Positions 1 through 5,325 of a stretch of 5,325 nt of DNA are shown here, in pieces; the stretch's first letter is position 1, and each line of letters opens with the position of its first letter. The position numbers and the translations under genes are program-made. The DNA is from GCA-2726865 sp050053595 (lineage in GTDB: Archaea; Thermoproteota; Bathyarchaeia; TCS64). The DNA lies in contig JASFTK010000105.1 in the NCBI GenBank assembly GCA_050053595.1, positions 1 through 5,325 of the forward strand. Reading direction: 5' to 3'. A model generated the notes under the pieces. The model did not search any database. It was given only the letters and a program-made list of their open reading frames with translations, and was not told the DNA's origin.

Positions 1-1349
1 GCCCCCCGCCTGTCGGTCCGCCTGCGCCCCTCGTTCACTATCTCCTCACAAGCCCCTCGACTGAACGGGGGCAGTCTGAAACGTTCCGCCTCTTGAGCGA
101 TAAATTGAACATATTTACGACGGTTCTCGACGGTGTTAGGCATATCGTTGTTCATACGGACGATGTGCCCGTAACCATAGATCCGGTCCATGAGAGCGGG
201 ATGGATGTGCTGGACGGCATCGAAATTACCAGCAGCCACAAGGAGGGTAAGGCAGGGGATGGGACCCGTCGAGACCGCAAGGGCTGAGGTCCCACCACCG
301 TCATTTGTAACCCGATGGGTTATGGGTAATTCACCATCCTCAAGGACCGTTAATAGAGTCGTAGCTTCAAAGGATTGTAGGTTCTTCACTTCGTCGATGT
401 AGAGGATCCCGAGATTGGCCCTATGAACGTCTCCCGCTGTGACCCGCTGGTGCTCAGGTGTCCCCAGATTCCCGGTCTGATACGGATCCCACGCGATACT
501 CCCAAACAGTTGAGCGCTGGCGTGCCCTGTGGCATCTACATAGGGGGAGATCTTCTCGCTGTTGTCGACCAGTAACTTCGGGGCGTCAGACTGGACAGCC
601 CCTCCGATCCCTTTGGCAACACCTGTTTGCCGCTTAACAAAGACGAAGAGAAGGAATGATGCGAAGATGAGGAAGCTCCCTTGTATGACCTTGTCTGATA
701 TGCTGCTGAAAGAACTTACAGTGTAACCTGAAAAGTTCTCAAGGTTAAGACTTTCAACCGCGCGCCAGGTCGTATAACTCCTGACGGCGTCGGTTATACC
801 GAGCAGGATAAACGAGAGCCCTATGAGAAGTATTATCGAGAACAGGGCCTTAAAGGCGAAATTGAAGATTTCCCTCTTTTTCTCCTCGCCCGACCTCTCC
901 TTGGCATCCTTGATCCTCCCCTCACCATCCTCGTGAATACTGATCCTTGGAGAACTCGGGGTGTTCTTGTTAGGCCAGCAGAGGACATCTGGTAGCCTTA
1001 TCTCCTCCTCTCTGTACAGGTCTGTCAACTTTGCCGCTAGAGCCCTGCCGATGAGACTCTTCCCCGTCCCTGGTTCCCCGAGTAAAAGGAGGGAGGGTCC
1101 GGGCGGCAGAGATCGATCCCTGTTTCTCTCACAGTCTGGATCCCGCCAGTCGTCGAGGACGCCCTCTTCCTGGATCCATTTCATCTTGTGGATCCATTCG
1201 TCCAAGACGAGGTTGCACTCAGTGAGCGCATACTCCTGGCCTATAACCCAATCCAGGAGATTGGAGCTCACAGGGAAGCCTCTGGTGCTCTCAAAGTGAC
1301 ACCAGTCCCATCCGGTCTCCCCTATATCCTCTATCTCGTCACCAAACAT
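1..1349 (-). CDS. lonB: Membrane-anchored ATP-dependent Lon protease, archaeal LonB type (partial, C-terminus beyond left edge)
   Basis: Archaeal LonB is a hexameric AAA+ serine protease held on the inner face of the cytoplasmic membrane, where it degrades misfolded and regulatory proteins. Translating the minus strand gives 449 uninterrupted codons. The N-terminal VIGQE motif is at about residues 35-39 and Walker A GEPGTGKS at 91-98 (Lys97). Two hydrophobic helices at about 163-185 and 221-238 flank a roughly 35-residue external loop. Next come the LonB signature APKLLVDNS, Walker B LYIDE (Asp319, Glu320), the sensor-1 segment VAAGNFD (Asn375) and a probable arginine finger at Arg389 in DRIYGYG. 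Membrane helices between Walker A and B are diagnostic of LonB. The catalytic Ser-Lys protease domain (about 200 residues in the family) is not in the window. About 33 extra Trp-rich, charged residues lie between VIGQE and Walker A compared with Thermococcus-type LonB. The ATG at 1349 is chosen because the N-terminal length fits the family; an in-frame TTG at 1379 is the alternative, and a stop closes the frame upstream. The identification is very secure; the start is less so. Confidence 0.95.
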   Translation of the reverse strand, partial: MFGDEIEDIGETGWDWCHFESTRGFPVSSNLLDWVIGQEYALTECNLVLDEWIHKMKWIQEEGVLDDWRDPDCERNRDRSLPPGPSLLLLGEPGTGKSLIGRALAAKLTDLYREEEIRLPDVLCWPNKNTPSSPRISIHEDGEGRIKDAKERSGEEKKREIFNFAFKALFSIILLIGLSFILLGITDAVRSYTTWRAVESLNLENFSGYTVSSFSSISDKVIQGSFLIFASFLLFVFVKRQTGVAKGIGGAVQSDAPKLLVDNSEKISPYVDATGHASAQLFGSIAWDPYQTGNLGTPEHQRVTAGDVHRANLGILYIDEVKNLQSFEATTLLTVLEDGELPITHRVTNDGGGTSALAVSTGPIPCLTLLVAAGNFDAVQHIHPALMDRIYGYGHIVRMNNDMPNTVENRRKYVQFIAQEAERFRLPPFSRGACEEIVNEGRRRTDRRG

Positions 1350-1392
1350 GAAGGCTTCCAAACTTCTCGAAGCATACAATACTGATAAGGAT

Positions 1393-1400
1393 TCACTCCT
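1393..1400 (-). promoter_or_regulatory. Shine-Dalgarno-like AGGAGTGA upstream of lonB
   Basis: On the minus strand AGGAGTGA resembles the archaeal ribosome-binding consensus AGGAGGTGA with one G missing. It sits 13 bases before an in-frame TTG (1377-1379) and 43 bases before the ATG at 1349. If functional it argues for the TTG start, adding ten residues (beginning LYASRSLEAF) to LonB. The ATG has only a weak GGAAG five bases upstream. Thirteen bases is a long spacing, so the site is suggestive rather than decisive. Confidence 0.4.
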
Positions 1401-1426
1401 AGGGTGTTACGTATGACGATATAATA

Positions 1427-1443
1427 GAAATATACTATATTTC
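1427..1443. promoter_or_regulatory. Perfect 17-bp palindrome GAAATATACTATATTTC, candidate lonB promoter/operator
   Basis: GAAATATA and TATATTTC are exact inverted copies around a single central C. Read on the minus strand the core (ATAGTATATTTC) is also the best TATA-box-like stretch upstream of lonB. Archaeal initiation typically falls about 25 bases downstream of the TATA centre, which would be near 1410, just before the AGGAGTGA at 1400-1393. The element could therefore be both the TATA region and the binding site of a dimeric regulator. A second TATA-like stretch (TATTATAT) lies just downstream at about 1418-1425. AT-rich sequence yields palindromes easily, so the operator role is inference. 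Confidence 0.45.
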
Positions 1444-1581
1444 CTACAAAATCGACTACCCTCTCCCTCAAAGGCATTATCATTATACGGGTTATCTTCA
1501 AGTTGGGATCCTCTTAGGGGTTAACAACAGATCTATATCAGAAAAATGAGATGCATGGGTCTTGTCTTTGGATGTGAGCCA

Positions 1582-1597
1582 TTATACTTTTTATACT
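1582..1597 (+). promoter_or_regulatory. Tandem TTATACT, upstream candidate TATA element for the surface-protein gene
   Basis: TTATACT occurs twice with two T residues between, giving a TTTTTATACT stretch that resembles an archaeal TATA box. It would place transcription start near 1620, leaving about 60 bases of leader before the TTG at 1680. Which of the two plus-strand candidates is used, or whether both are, cannot be told from sequence. Confidence 0.35.
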
Positions 1598-1616
1598 GAA
1601 GACTGGATCATGGGGA

Positions 1617-1625
1617 TTATAAAAT
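1617..1625 (+). promoter_or_regulatory. TTATAAAAT, proximal candidate TATA box for the surface-protein gene
   Basis: TTATAAAAT is close to the archaeal TATA consensus. A start about 25 bases downstream would be near 1647 and give a leader of roughly 30 bases. No purine-rich ribosome-binding sequence lies in that leader, so translation would start without an obvious Shine-Dalgarno contact. Confidence 0.45.
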
Positions 1626-1679
1626 AAGTTTAGTTTTAAGTAAAAGTATGCATAGATCATCAATATTAATAACTATCTC

Positions 1680-4600
1680 TTGCAAAATATAATTCGAGCC
1701 ACTTTGCGCGGAAGGAACAACATTAGGTTTAAACTCCGCCTTATTTTAATTGTGTTAGTTTTATCATACAGTGTCAGTGGATTTCTCTATAATGGAGGAC
1801 GGGTTTTTTGGATGTTTAGACCTGCGCAAGCAACATCACCATCATATCCTGTAGATGTCACAGTAAGCCCTTCATCTGATTACAACAACATCATAGTGGC
1901 TACACATGGGGATGAACTCACCGACGGGAATTGGATAGAGTTGGGAGGGGGTGAGTCGATCGAGATACCCGCCCTCAGCCTTGAGTTGAGTGTCCCAAAC
2001 ACTGCGGCATACGTCAGAGAGAACACAACCATCACCGTGGCCAGCGGGTACACGAGTAAAGAGATCAACTATCCCCTTGACACCCACAGGGCCTATATTG
2101 AGGGTGAGGAGATAAATGGGACATTCTGGGGTTCCTCCGGGTTCTCAGGGGTCACCATAGATCTCCGGCTGCTCAGGTTGTCGAGCTATACCGAGTTCAG
2201 GAATCTCCTGAGGGACACATATAGGGGGAACTTGGGTGATCTGCGGGGTAAACTTTCAAGCCCCTATTGGAGCGCATCGAAGATACTGGATTTCAATGGA
2301 GACGCAGTCTTCACCATCAGCCCCAATCCAGAGGCAGGGGATTATATCCTCATAGCGTCAAGGGAGGTAGGCGGTTCATACCCCAAAGACCTCTACCTCT
2401 ACTCAGCGACCTTCGTTGAGGTACTGGAGAGGAGCTGCAATGTCACCGCAGTCTCCTCAGTCGATCGAGACGAGTTTCTCGACGTAGACATAGAGATCTC
2501 CGGGGGTGGGGGTTCTTTCACATACGGTGCCGCTCTCATACAGAAATCCGCGTACACGATGAACTTCAGGCTCACCAGCGACGGTCACAGAGACGACACG
2601 GAGCTATACCTCAATGAAGCCTTGGTCGGGAACGGTAGCCTTGCCGGTTCTTTCCTCTCTGGATCCCGTGGGGTCTCGTATTTCACCCTGAGTTATATCA
2701 TACAGACTCTGAGAGCGGTTTTTGGCTCAAAGTCCATATCAGTGGGCATCGCGCAGAGCACATCAACGACGGGCTCGACATCGCTGGCGACATCAAACCT
2801 CCGTGGCGGAGAATATGTGCTCATTGCAGTGGTCTGGGAAGGTTACGTAGATCGCCTTGTAGCCTTCAACCAGAGCACGGTCACCATCAAAGCGCCCCCA
2901 GAGACACCTGTTGTTGTAGGGCCTCCCACCCCTTCACCTGAGGAGATTGAAGCTCTCCCGCCTGAAGAGGCGGCTGAGGTCTTCGATGCCCTCCCAACTG
3001 ACACAGCTGCCTCCCTCCTCATGAGGGTCAACATCTCAACCGCCGCCGCCATCATGGAAAGGACCAGTGTCACGGTCTCAGCGGAGATCATGGAGAGGGT
3101 TAACATCTCAACCGCAGTCGCTCTCATTGGGAGGACGCCGACCATCGTCACCGCGAACATCATGGAGAGGATCAATGTCTCAACCGCTGCAGCCATCATT
3201 GAGGTGACCCCCATCGATCTCTCCGTGAGCATCATCGATAAGATCAACCACACTCAAGCTTCCTCCATCCTTGAAAGGACCTCCACAGACACTGCTGCCA
3301 GCATCATCGAGGGCATCTCCACGGAGAAGGCAACACAGGTTGTCGAGATGATGGAAATACAGACCGCTTCCACAATCCTGTCTAAAGCTCAAGTCCAAGC
3401 ATCCTCCAAGATCTACGAGGAATTGGAACACACAAACGAGGAGAATGCAGGGGCCCTCATCCAGGCCGCAGTTCAGACCAACAACACAGAAAATTTCGCA
3501 GATATATTGCTGGCGGCAAGCGACAACGCGACCTCAGGCGGTCTACTCATGACAGATGCAGAATCCGGTGCTACCGTAGTCAGAGCGATGGCGGAAAAGA
3601 ACCTGCACAAAGCCGCAAGTAAAGTAGAGGCCATGATCAAACACAGAGTAAGAGAACTCGCCCCAACCAAACAACAGGAATTACTTGACAAAGCCGCAGA
3701 TATACTTGAGAATATATCGGCAGATGCCTTGGTAGCCATATTCATCGAGATCGCTGGTCTCCCAGAGACGCCGTTGACGGTGGCAGAGGCCATGGAGGCT
3801 ATGAACATCGATAAAGTCACAGAGACAGTCAGCACATGGATCTCAACAGGGGCGTATTATGAACTGGTCGATGTCTTCGTACACCTCTCCGACGAGACAC
3901 TGAAAACGGTCTGGGTCGGGCTGCCAAGCCAAAAAAGGACGATCATACGCCCCTACCTCTCCCTCGAGACCCGGACGCGGCTATCCGGACTCCCCGAGGT
4001 AGGAAAACCCAAGTTGGTCGTCCAGATAAAAGGCGCCCATAGCTCCGATGAGGAGTTAAAAGCCGCGATGGCGGATATGCCCCAAGTGAAATGGTCCGTG
4101 GTCTATGGGGATATCACCGTCTCCGACATCGAGGACGCATCGATGCTCATCATGGTGATGTCAGACGCCTGGCTGGAGTACACTGAGGCCGAGCTCAGAA
4201 CCATCAAGAACTGGTACGATGAAGGGGGAAAGAGCATCTGGGTGGCCTCGGACAGCGACTTCGGTAGCGACGCACTCAGGCAGCACGAAGCCAATATTGT
4301 ACTGGAATATATAGGCAGCTCACTCCGCATCGAATCCGCCTCAACGGAAGACCCGGTCTCCAACGGATACGCCCCCTACAGGGTCCTCGGCGTCAGCGAC
4401 CACGTAGCCCCCGAGTTCCAGTTCCTGGTCTCAGGTGTGGACCGCGCCCTTTTCCATGGACCGGGAACCATCATCGGATACAAGGACGGCCATTATGTCG
4501 CATTAGAGGATGGGGAGCTAGAGAACGCCTATGTCATCATGACGACCTCAATATATGGTGTGGTCCTCGACAGAACAGACCCAGCGCCCGAGGTCCACCA

Positions 4601-5216
4601 AGCTGGTGAAAAAGGGCCCTACCCGGTCATGGCGATAGAAATCGACGATGAAAAGAGTAATGTGATAATCGCCACCGGGGATGCACCATTTGGGCATTAC
4701 ATAGGGATGTACAAACCCGAATTGAAGAAACCCGAGCGGTACAATCCCGACGTGAATCCCCAACAAGGCAGTAGACTGTTCGAAAACATCGTCGATTACG
4801 TGACCCAGTATTCGGGACTGCTTATCGAATCTACGAAAGCCATACAGAACAAGGACGCCGAGATATCAATCCTGCAAGAAGAGGTCTCAAGGCTCCAGAT
4901 CGAGATCGAACCACTAGAAACCACAATCCCAAGGCTCAGGAATGAGATCTCAAGCCTCGAAAACAAAATTACGGACTTGGAAACCCAGATAACTGAAAAA
5001 GAAGGCCAGATCGATGGGCTTGAGAGCACGATCTCAACGTTAAACGAGGGAATAGCCGCTTCAAAAAGGTCTGCAAGGAGCTGGCGCATCTATATGATGA
5101 TGTTACTCGTTATAGGGCTAGTTGCGGGTTATTACGCCAGAGACTGGGAAAAAATCGTCGATCGAGCGCGAGAGAAATATCCAAGACTAATTGAAACAAT
5201 AAGAGGTAACGTGTGA
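1680..5216 (+). CDS. Large repeat-containing surface protein with glycosylation sequons, coiled-coil stalk and C-terminal membrane anchor (hypothetical)
   Basis: I do not recognise a named family for the whole 1178-residue protein. A basic N-terminus (six Arg/Lys in residues 6-20) precedes a hydrophobic stretch (21-36), reading as a signal peptide, perhaps cut after AQA (49-51), or as a signal anchor. Residues about 55-402 look like two beta-rich domains, each ending in a G-[DE]-Y-[IV]-L-I-A motif (220-226, 377-383). A Pro-rich linker (405-420) leads to thirteen 12-13-residue helical repeats (424-581), then more helix (582-775). Residues 776-1046 resemble a Rossmann/GATase-like domain, with an ELRTIKNWYDEGG segment followed by SDSDFGS (857-863). 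An Ile/Leu heptad coiled coil (1062-1125), a membrane helix (about 1137-1153) and a basic tail finish it. All twelve N-X-S/T sequons lie at or before residue 678; the only Cys is 253. The start is TTG with no ribosome-binding site; TTG at codon 9 is also possible, and an upstream in-frame TAG closes the frame. A cell-envelope or S-layer-associated structural role is inferred. The first 50-60 codons are more AT-rich than the rest. Confidence 0.9.
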   Translation: MQNIIRATLRGRNNIRFKLRLILIVLVLSYSVSGFLYNGGRVFWMFRPAQATSPSYPVDVTVSPSSDYNNIIVATHGDELTDGNWIELGGGESIEIPALSLELSVPNTAAYVRENTTITVASGYTSKEINYPLDTHRAYIEGEEINGTFWGSSGFSGVTIDLRLLRLSSYTEFRNLLRDTYRGNLGDLRGKLSSPYWSASKILDFNGDAVFTISPNPEAGDYILIASREVGGSYPKDLYLYSATFVEVLERSCNVTAVSSVDRDEFLDVDIEISGGGGSFTYGAALIQKSAYTMNFRLTSDGHRDDTELYLNEALVGNGSLAGSFLSGSRGVSYFTLSYIIQTLRAVFGSKSISVGIAQSTSTTGSTSLATSNLRGGEYVLIAVVWEGYVDRLVAFNQSTVTIKAPPETPVVVGPPTPSPEEIEALPPEEAAEVFDALPTDTAASLLMRVNISTAAAIMERTSVTVSAEIMERVNISTAVALIGRTPTIVTANIMERINVSTAAAIIEVTPIDLSVSIIDKINHTQASSILERTSTDTAASIIEGISTEKATQVVEMMEIQTASTILSKAQVQASSKIYEELEHTNEENAGALIQAAVQTNNTENFADILLAASDNATSGGLLMTDAESGATVVRAMAEKNLHKAASKVEAMIKHRVRELAPTKQQELLDKAADILENISADALVAIFIEIAGLPETPLTVAEAMEAMNIDKVTETVSTWISTGAYYELVDVFVHLSDETLKTVWVGLPSQKRTIIRPYLSLETRTRLSGLPEVGKPKLVVQIKGAHSSDEELKAAMADMPQVKWSVVYGDITVSDIEDASMLIMVMSDAWLEYTEAELRTIKNWYDEGGKSIWVASDSDFGSDALRQHEANIVLEYIGSSLRIESASTEDPVSNGYAPYRVLGVSDHVAPEFQFLVSGVDRALFHGPGTIIGYKDGHYVALEDGELENAYVIMTTSIYGVVLDRTDPAPEVHQAGEKGPYPVMAIEIDDEKSNVIIATGDAPFGHYIGMYKPELKKPERYNPDVNPQQGSRLFENIVDYVTQYSGLLIESTKAIQNKDAEISILQEEVSRLQIEIEPLETTIPRLRNEISSLENKITDLETQITEKEGQIDGLESTISTLNEGIAASKRSARSWRIYMMMLLVIGLVAGYYARDWEKIVDRAREKYPRLIETIRGNV
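2949..3422 (+). repeat. Thirteen 12-13-residue helical repeats with a 72-bp tandem DNA core
   Basis: Residues 424-581 divide into two 13-residue units (EALPPEEAAEVFD, ALPTDTAASLLMR) and eleven 12-residue units such as VNISTAAAIMER, TSVTVSAEIMER and INVSTAAAIIEV. Units alternate between a V/I-N-start type and a T-start type, so the true period is 24 residues. At DNA level the 72-bp copies begin at 3024, 3096, 3168 and 3240. AACATCTCAACCGC is identical in the first two copies, and ATCATGGA recurs across several units. The LPPEEAAE opening resembles repeats of the MgtE N-terminal domain family, which form stacked helical pairs; here the region is predicted to be extracellular. The last four units are more diverged. 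Confidence 0.9.
4863..5054 (+). other. Segment encoding a membrane-proximal heptad coiled coil
   Basis: Residues 1062-1125 keep strict 3-4 spacing. Ile (once Val) fills the a positions 1062, 1069, 1076, 1083, 1090, 1097, 1104, 1111, 1118 and 1125. Leu fills the d positions 1065, 1072, 1079, 1086, 1093, 1100, 1114 and 1121; only Lys1107 breaks the d series. Ile at a with Leu at d is the pattern that favours parallel dimers. Prolines 1078 and 1084 fall at outer positions and may bend the helix. The coil ends about a dozen residues before the membrane helix, as expected for a stalk. Confidence 0.88.
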
Positions 5217-5295
5217 CATTATTCATGGTCCACCGCATGGAGATACCGTTTGAGCACCCCCATTGAAAAATCTGTTATAGGTTGAGATCTTCACG

Positions 5296-5325
5296 ATGGA
5301 TAATAAACTCATATTCTTGATCCTG
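5296..5325 (+). CDS. Possible start of a further plus-strand gene (partial, runs off right edge)
   Basis: An ATG at 5296 opens a frame that stays open for ten codons to the edge (MDNKLIFLIL), with a hydrophobic character that would suit a signal peptide or membrane segment. It lies 80 bases after the stop of the surface-protein gene. A TTATAG stretch near 5273 is roughly the right distance upstream for a leaderless archaeal transcript, and GGTTGAG (5280-5286) is a weak ribosome-binding candidate. Ten codons are too few to name a product or even to be sure this is a gene. Confidence 0.3.
   Translation, partial: MDNKLIFLIL

Larger units (their letters stand above)
1350..1679. other. Divergent intergenic region between lonB and the surface-protein gene
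   Basis: This 330-base stretch separates two divergently transcribed genes and is visibly richer in A and T than either. I see no convincing gene in it: the only ATG-led frame near the plus-strand gene (from 1648) stops after 14 codons. It holds the LonB ribosome-binding candidate, a perfect 17-bp palindrome (1427-1443), a tandem CATTAT pair (1475-1486), a tandem TTATACT pair (1582-1597) and a TTATAAAAT element (1617-1625). The octamer CATTATAC occurs twice, at 1481 and 1580, which may be chance. No tRNA-like or clear hairpin RNA structure was noticed. Confidence 0.7.

Noticed and set aside
93..402. Two short plus-strand open frames (93-287 and 190-402)
   Set aside because: They lie antisense to the Walker B, sensor-1 and arginine-finger coding region of lonB, whose minus-strand frame is continuous and clearly homologous. 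They have no recognisable motifs.
961..1385. Two plus-strand open frames (961-1299 and 1188-1385)
   Set aside because: They are antisense to the Walker A region and N-terminus of lonB; the Ser/Arg-rich translation is typical of shadow frames.
1648..1692. ATG-led 14-codon frame just upstream of the large gene
   Set aside because: Too short, no ribosome-binding site, and it ends inside the signal-sequence coding region in another frame; most likely chance.
3024..3311. CRISPR-like array
   Set aside because: The 72-bp repeats are direct, in frame and without unique spacers; they are coding repeats.
2949..3422. Reading the repeat array as part of an MgtE magnesium transporter
   Set aside because: Only the helical-repeat flavour (LPPEEAAE) is shared. 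There are no CBS domains and no multi-helix transport domain, and the region is predicted to be outside the cell.
2843..3835. Minus-strand open frames opposite the repeat array and helical region
   Set aside because: They mirror the repeats of the plus-strand gene (runs such as LSMM) and arise from its codon use, not from a separate gene.
5217..5325. Minus-strand frame from the right edge ending at a TAA near 5275 (possible gene 3' end)
   Set aside because: Only about 16 codons are visible and two minus frames are open over similar lengths, so there is no basis to prefer a gene there.

Overview
The window looks archaeal. Its clearest gene is a membrane-anchored, archaeal-type Lon protease (LonB), with two membrane helices inserted between Walker A and Walker B. 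Candidate promoters are TATA-box-like AT-rich elements, and the other large gene encodes a surface protein with many N-glycosylation sequons (N-X-S/T). I cannot fix the lineage from sequence alone. A methanogen/ANME-type euryarchaeon or a bathyarchaeote-like genome would both fit, and that is only an impression.

Layout. Bases 1-1349 hold the first 449 codons of lonB on the minus strand; the C-terminal protease domain lies beyond the left edge. Bases 1350-1679 are a divergent, gene-free, AT-rich intergenic region. It carries a perfect 17-bp palindrome on the lonB side and two TATA-like elements on the other side. Bases 1680-5216 hold one very large plus-strand gene (1178 codons) for a predicted secreted, membrane-anchored surface protein. 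Bases 5217-5325 are mostly non-coding and may contain the first ten codons of another plus-strand gene.

The large protein is the most unusual item. In order it has a long hydrophobic N-terminal signal or anchor, two probable beta-sandwich domains, a proline-rich linker, and an array of 12-13-residue helical repeats. The core of that array is a 72-bp (24-residue) DNA repeat with an N-glycosylation sequon at the same place in each of four copies. A long helical region follows, then a Rossmann/glutamine-amidotransferase-like domain that has no cysteine. The protein ends with an almost perfect Ile/Leu heptad coiled coil, a C-terminal membrane helix and a short basic cytoplasmic tail. This is the layout of a stalked cell-envelope protein, broadly like S-layer anchor proteins, but I do not recognise a named family for the whole.

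How they could work together: LonB is the main membrane-associated ATP-dependent protease of archaea and acts on the cytoplasmic side. The surface protein projects outside. Their divergent arrangement may mean shared control across the 330-bp spacer; a functional link is only a possibility.
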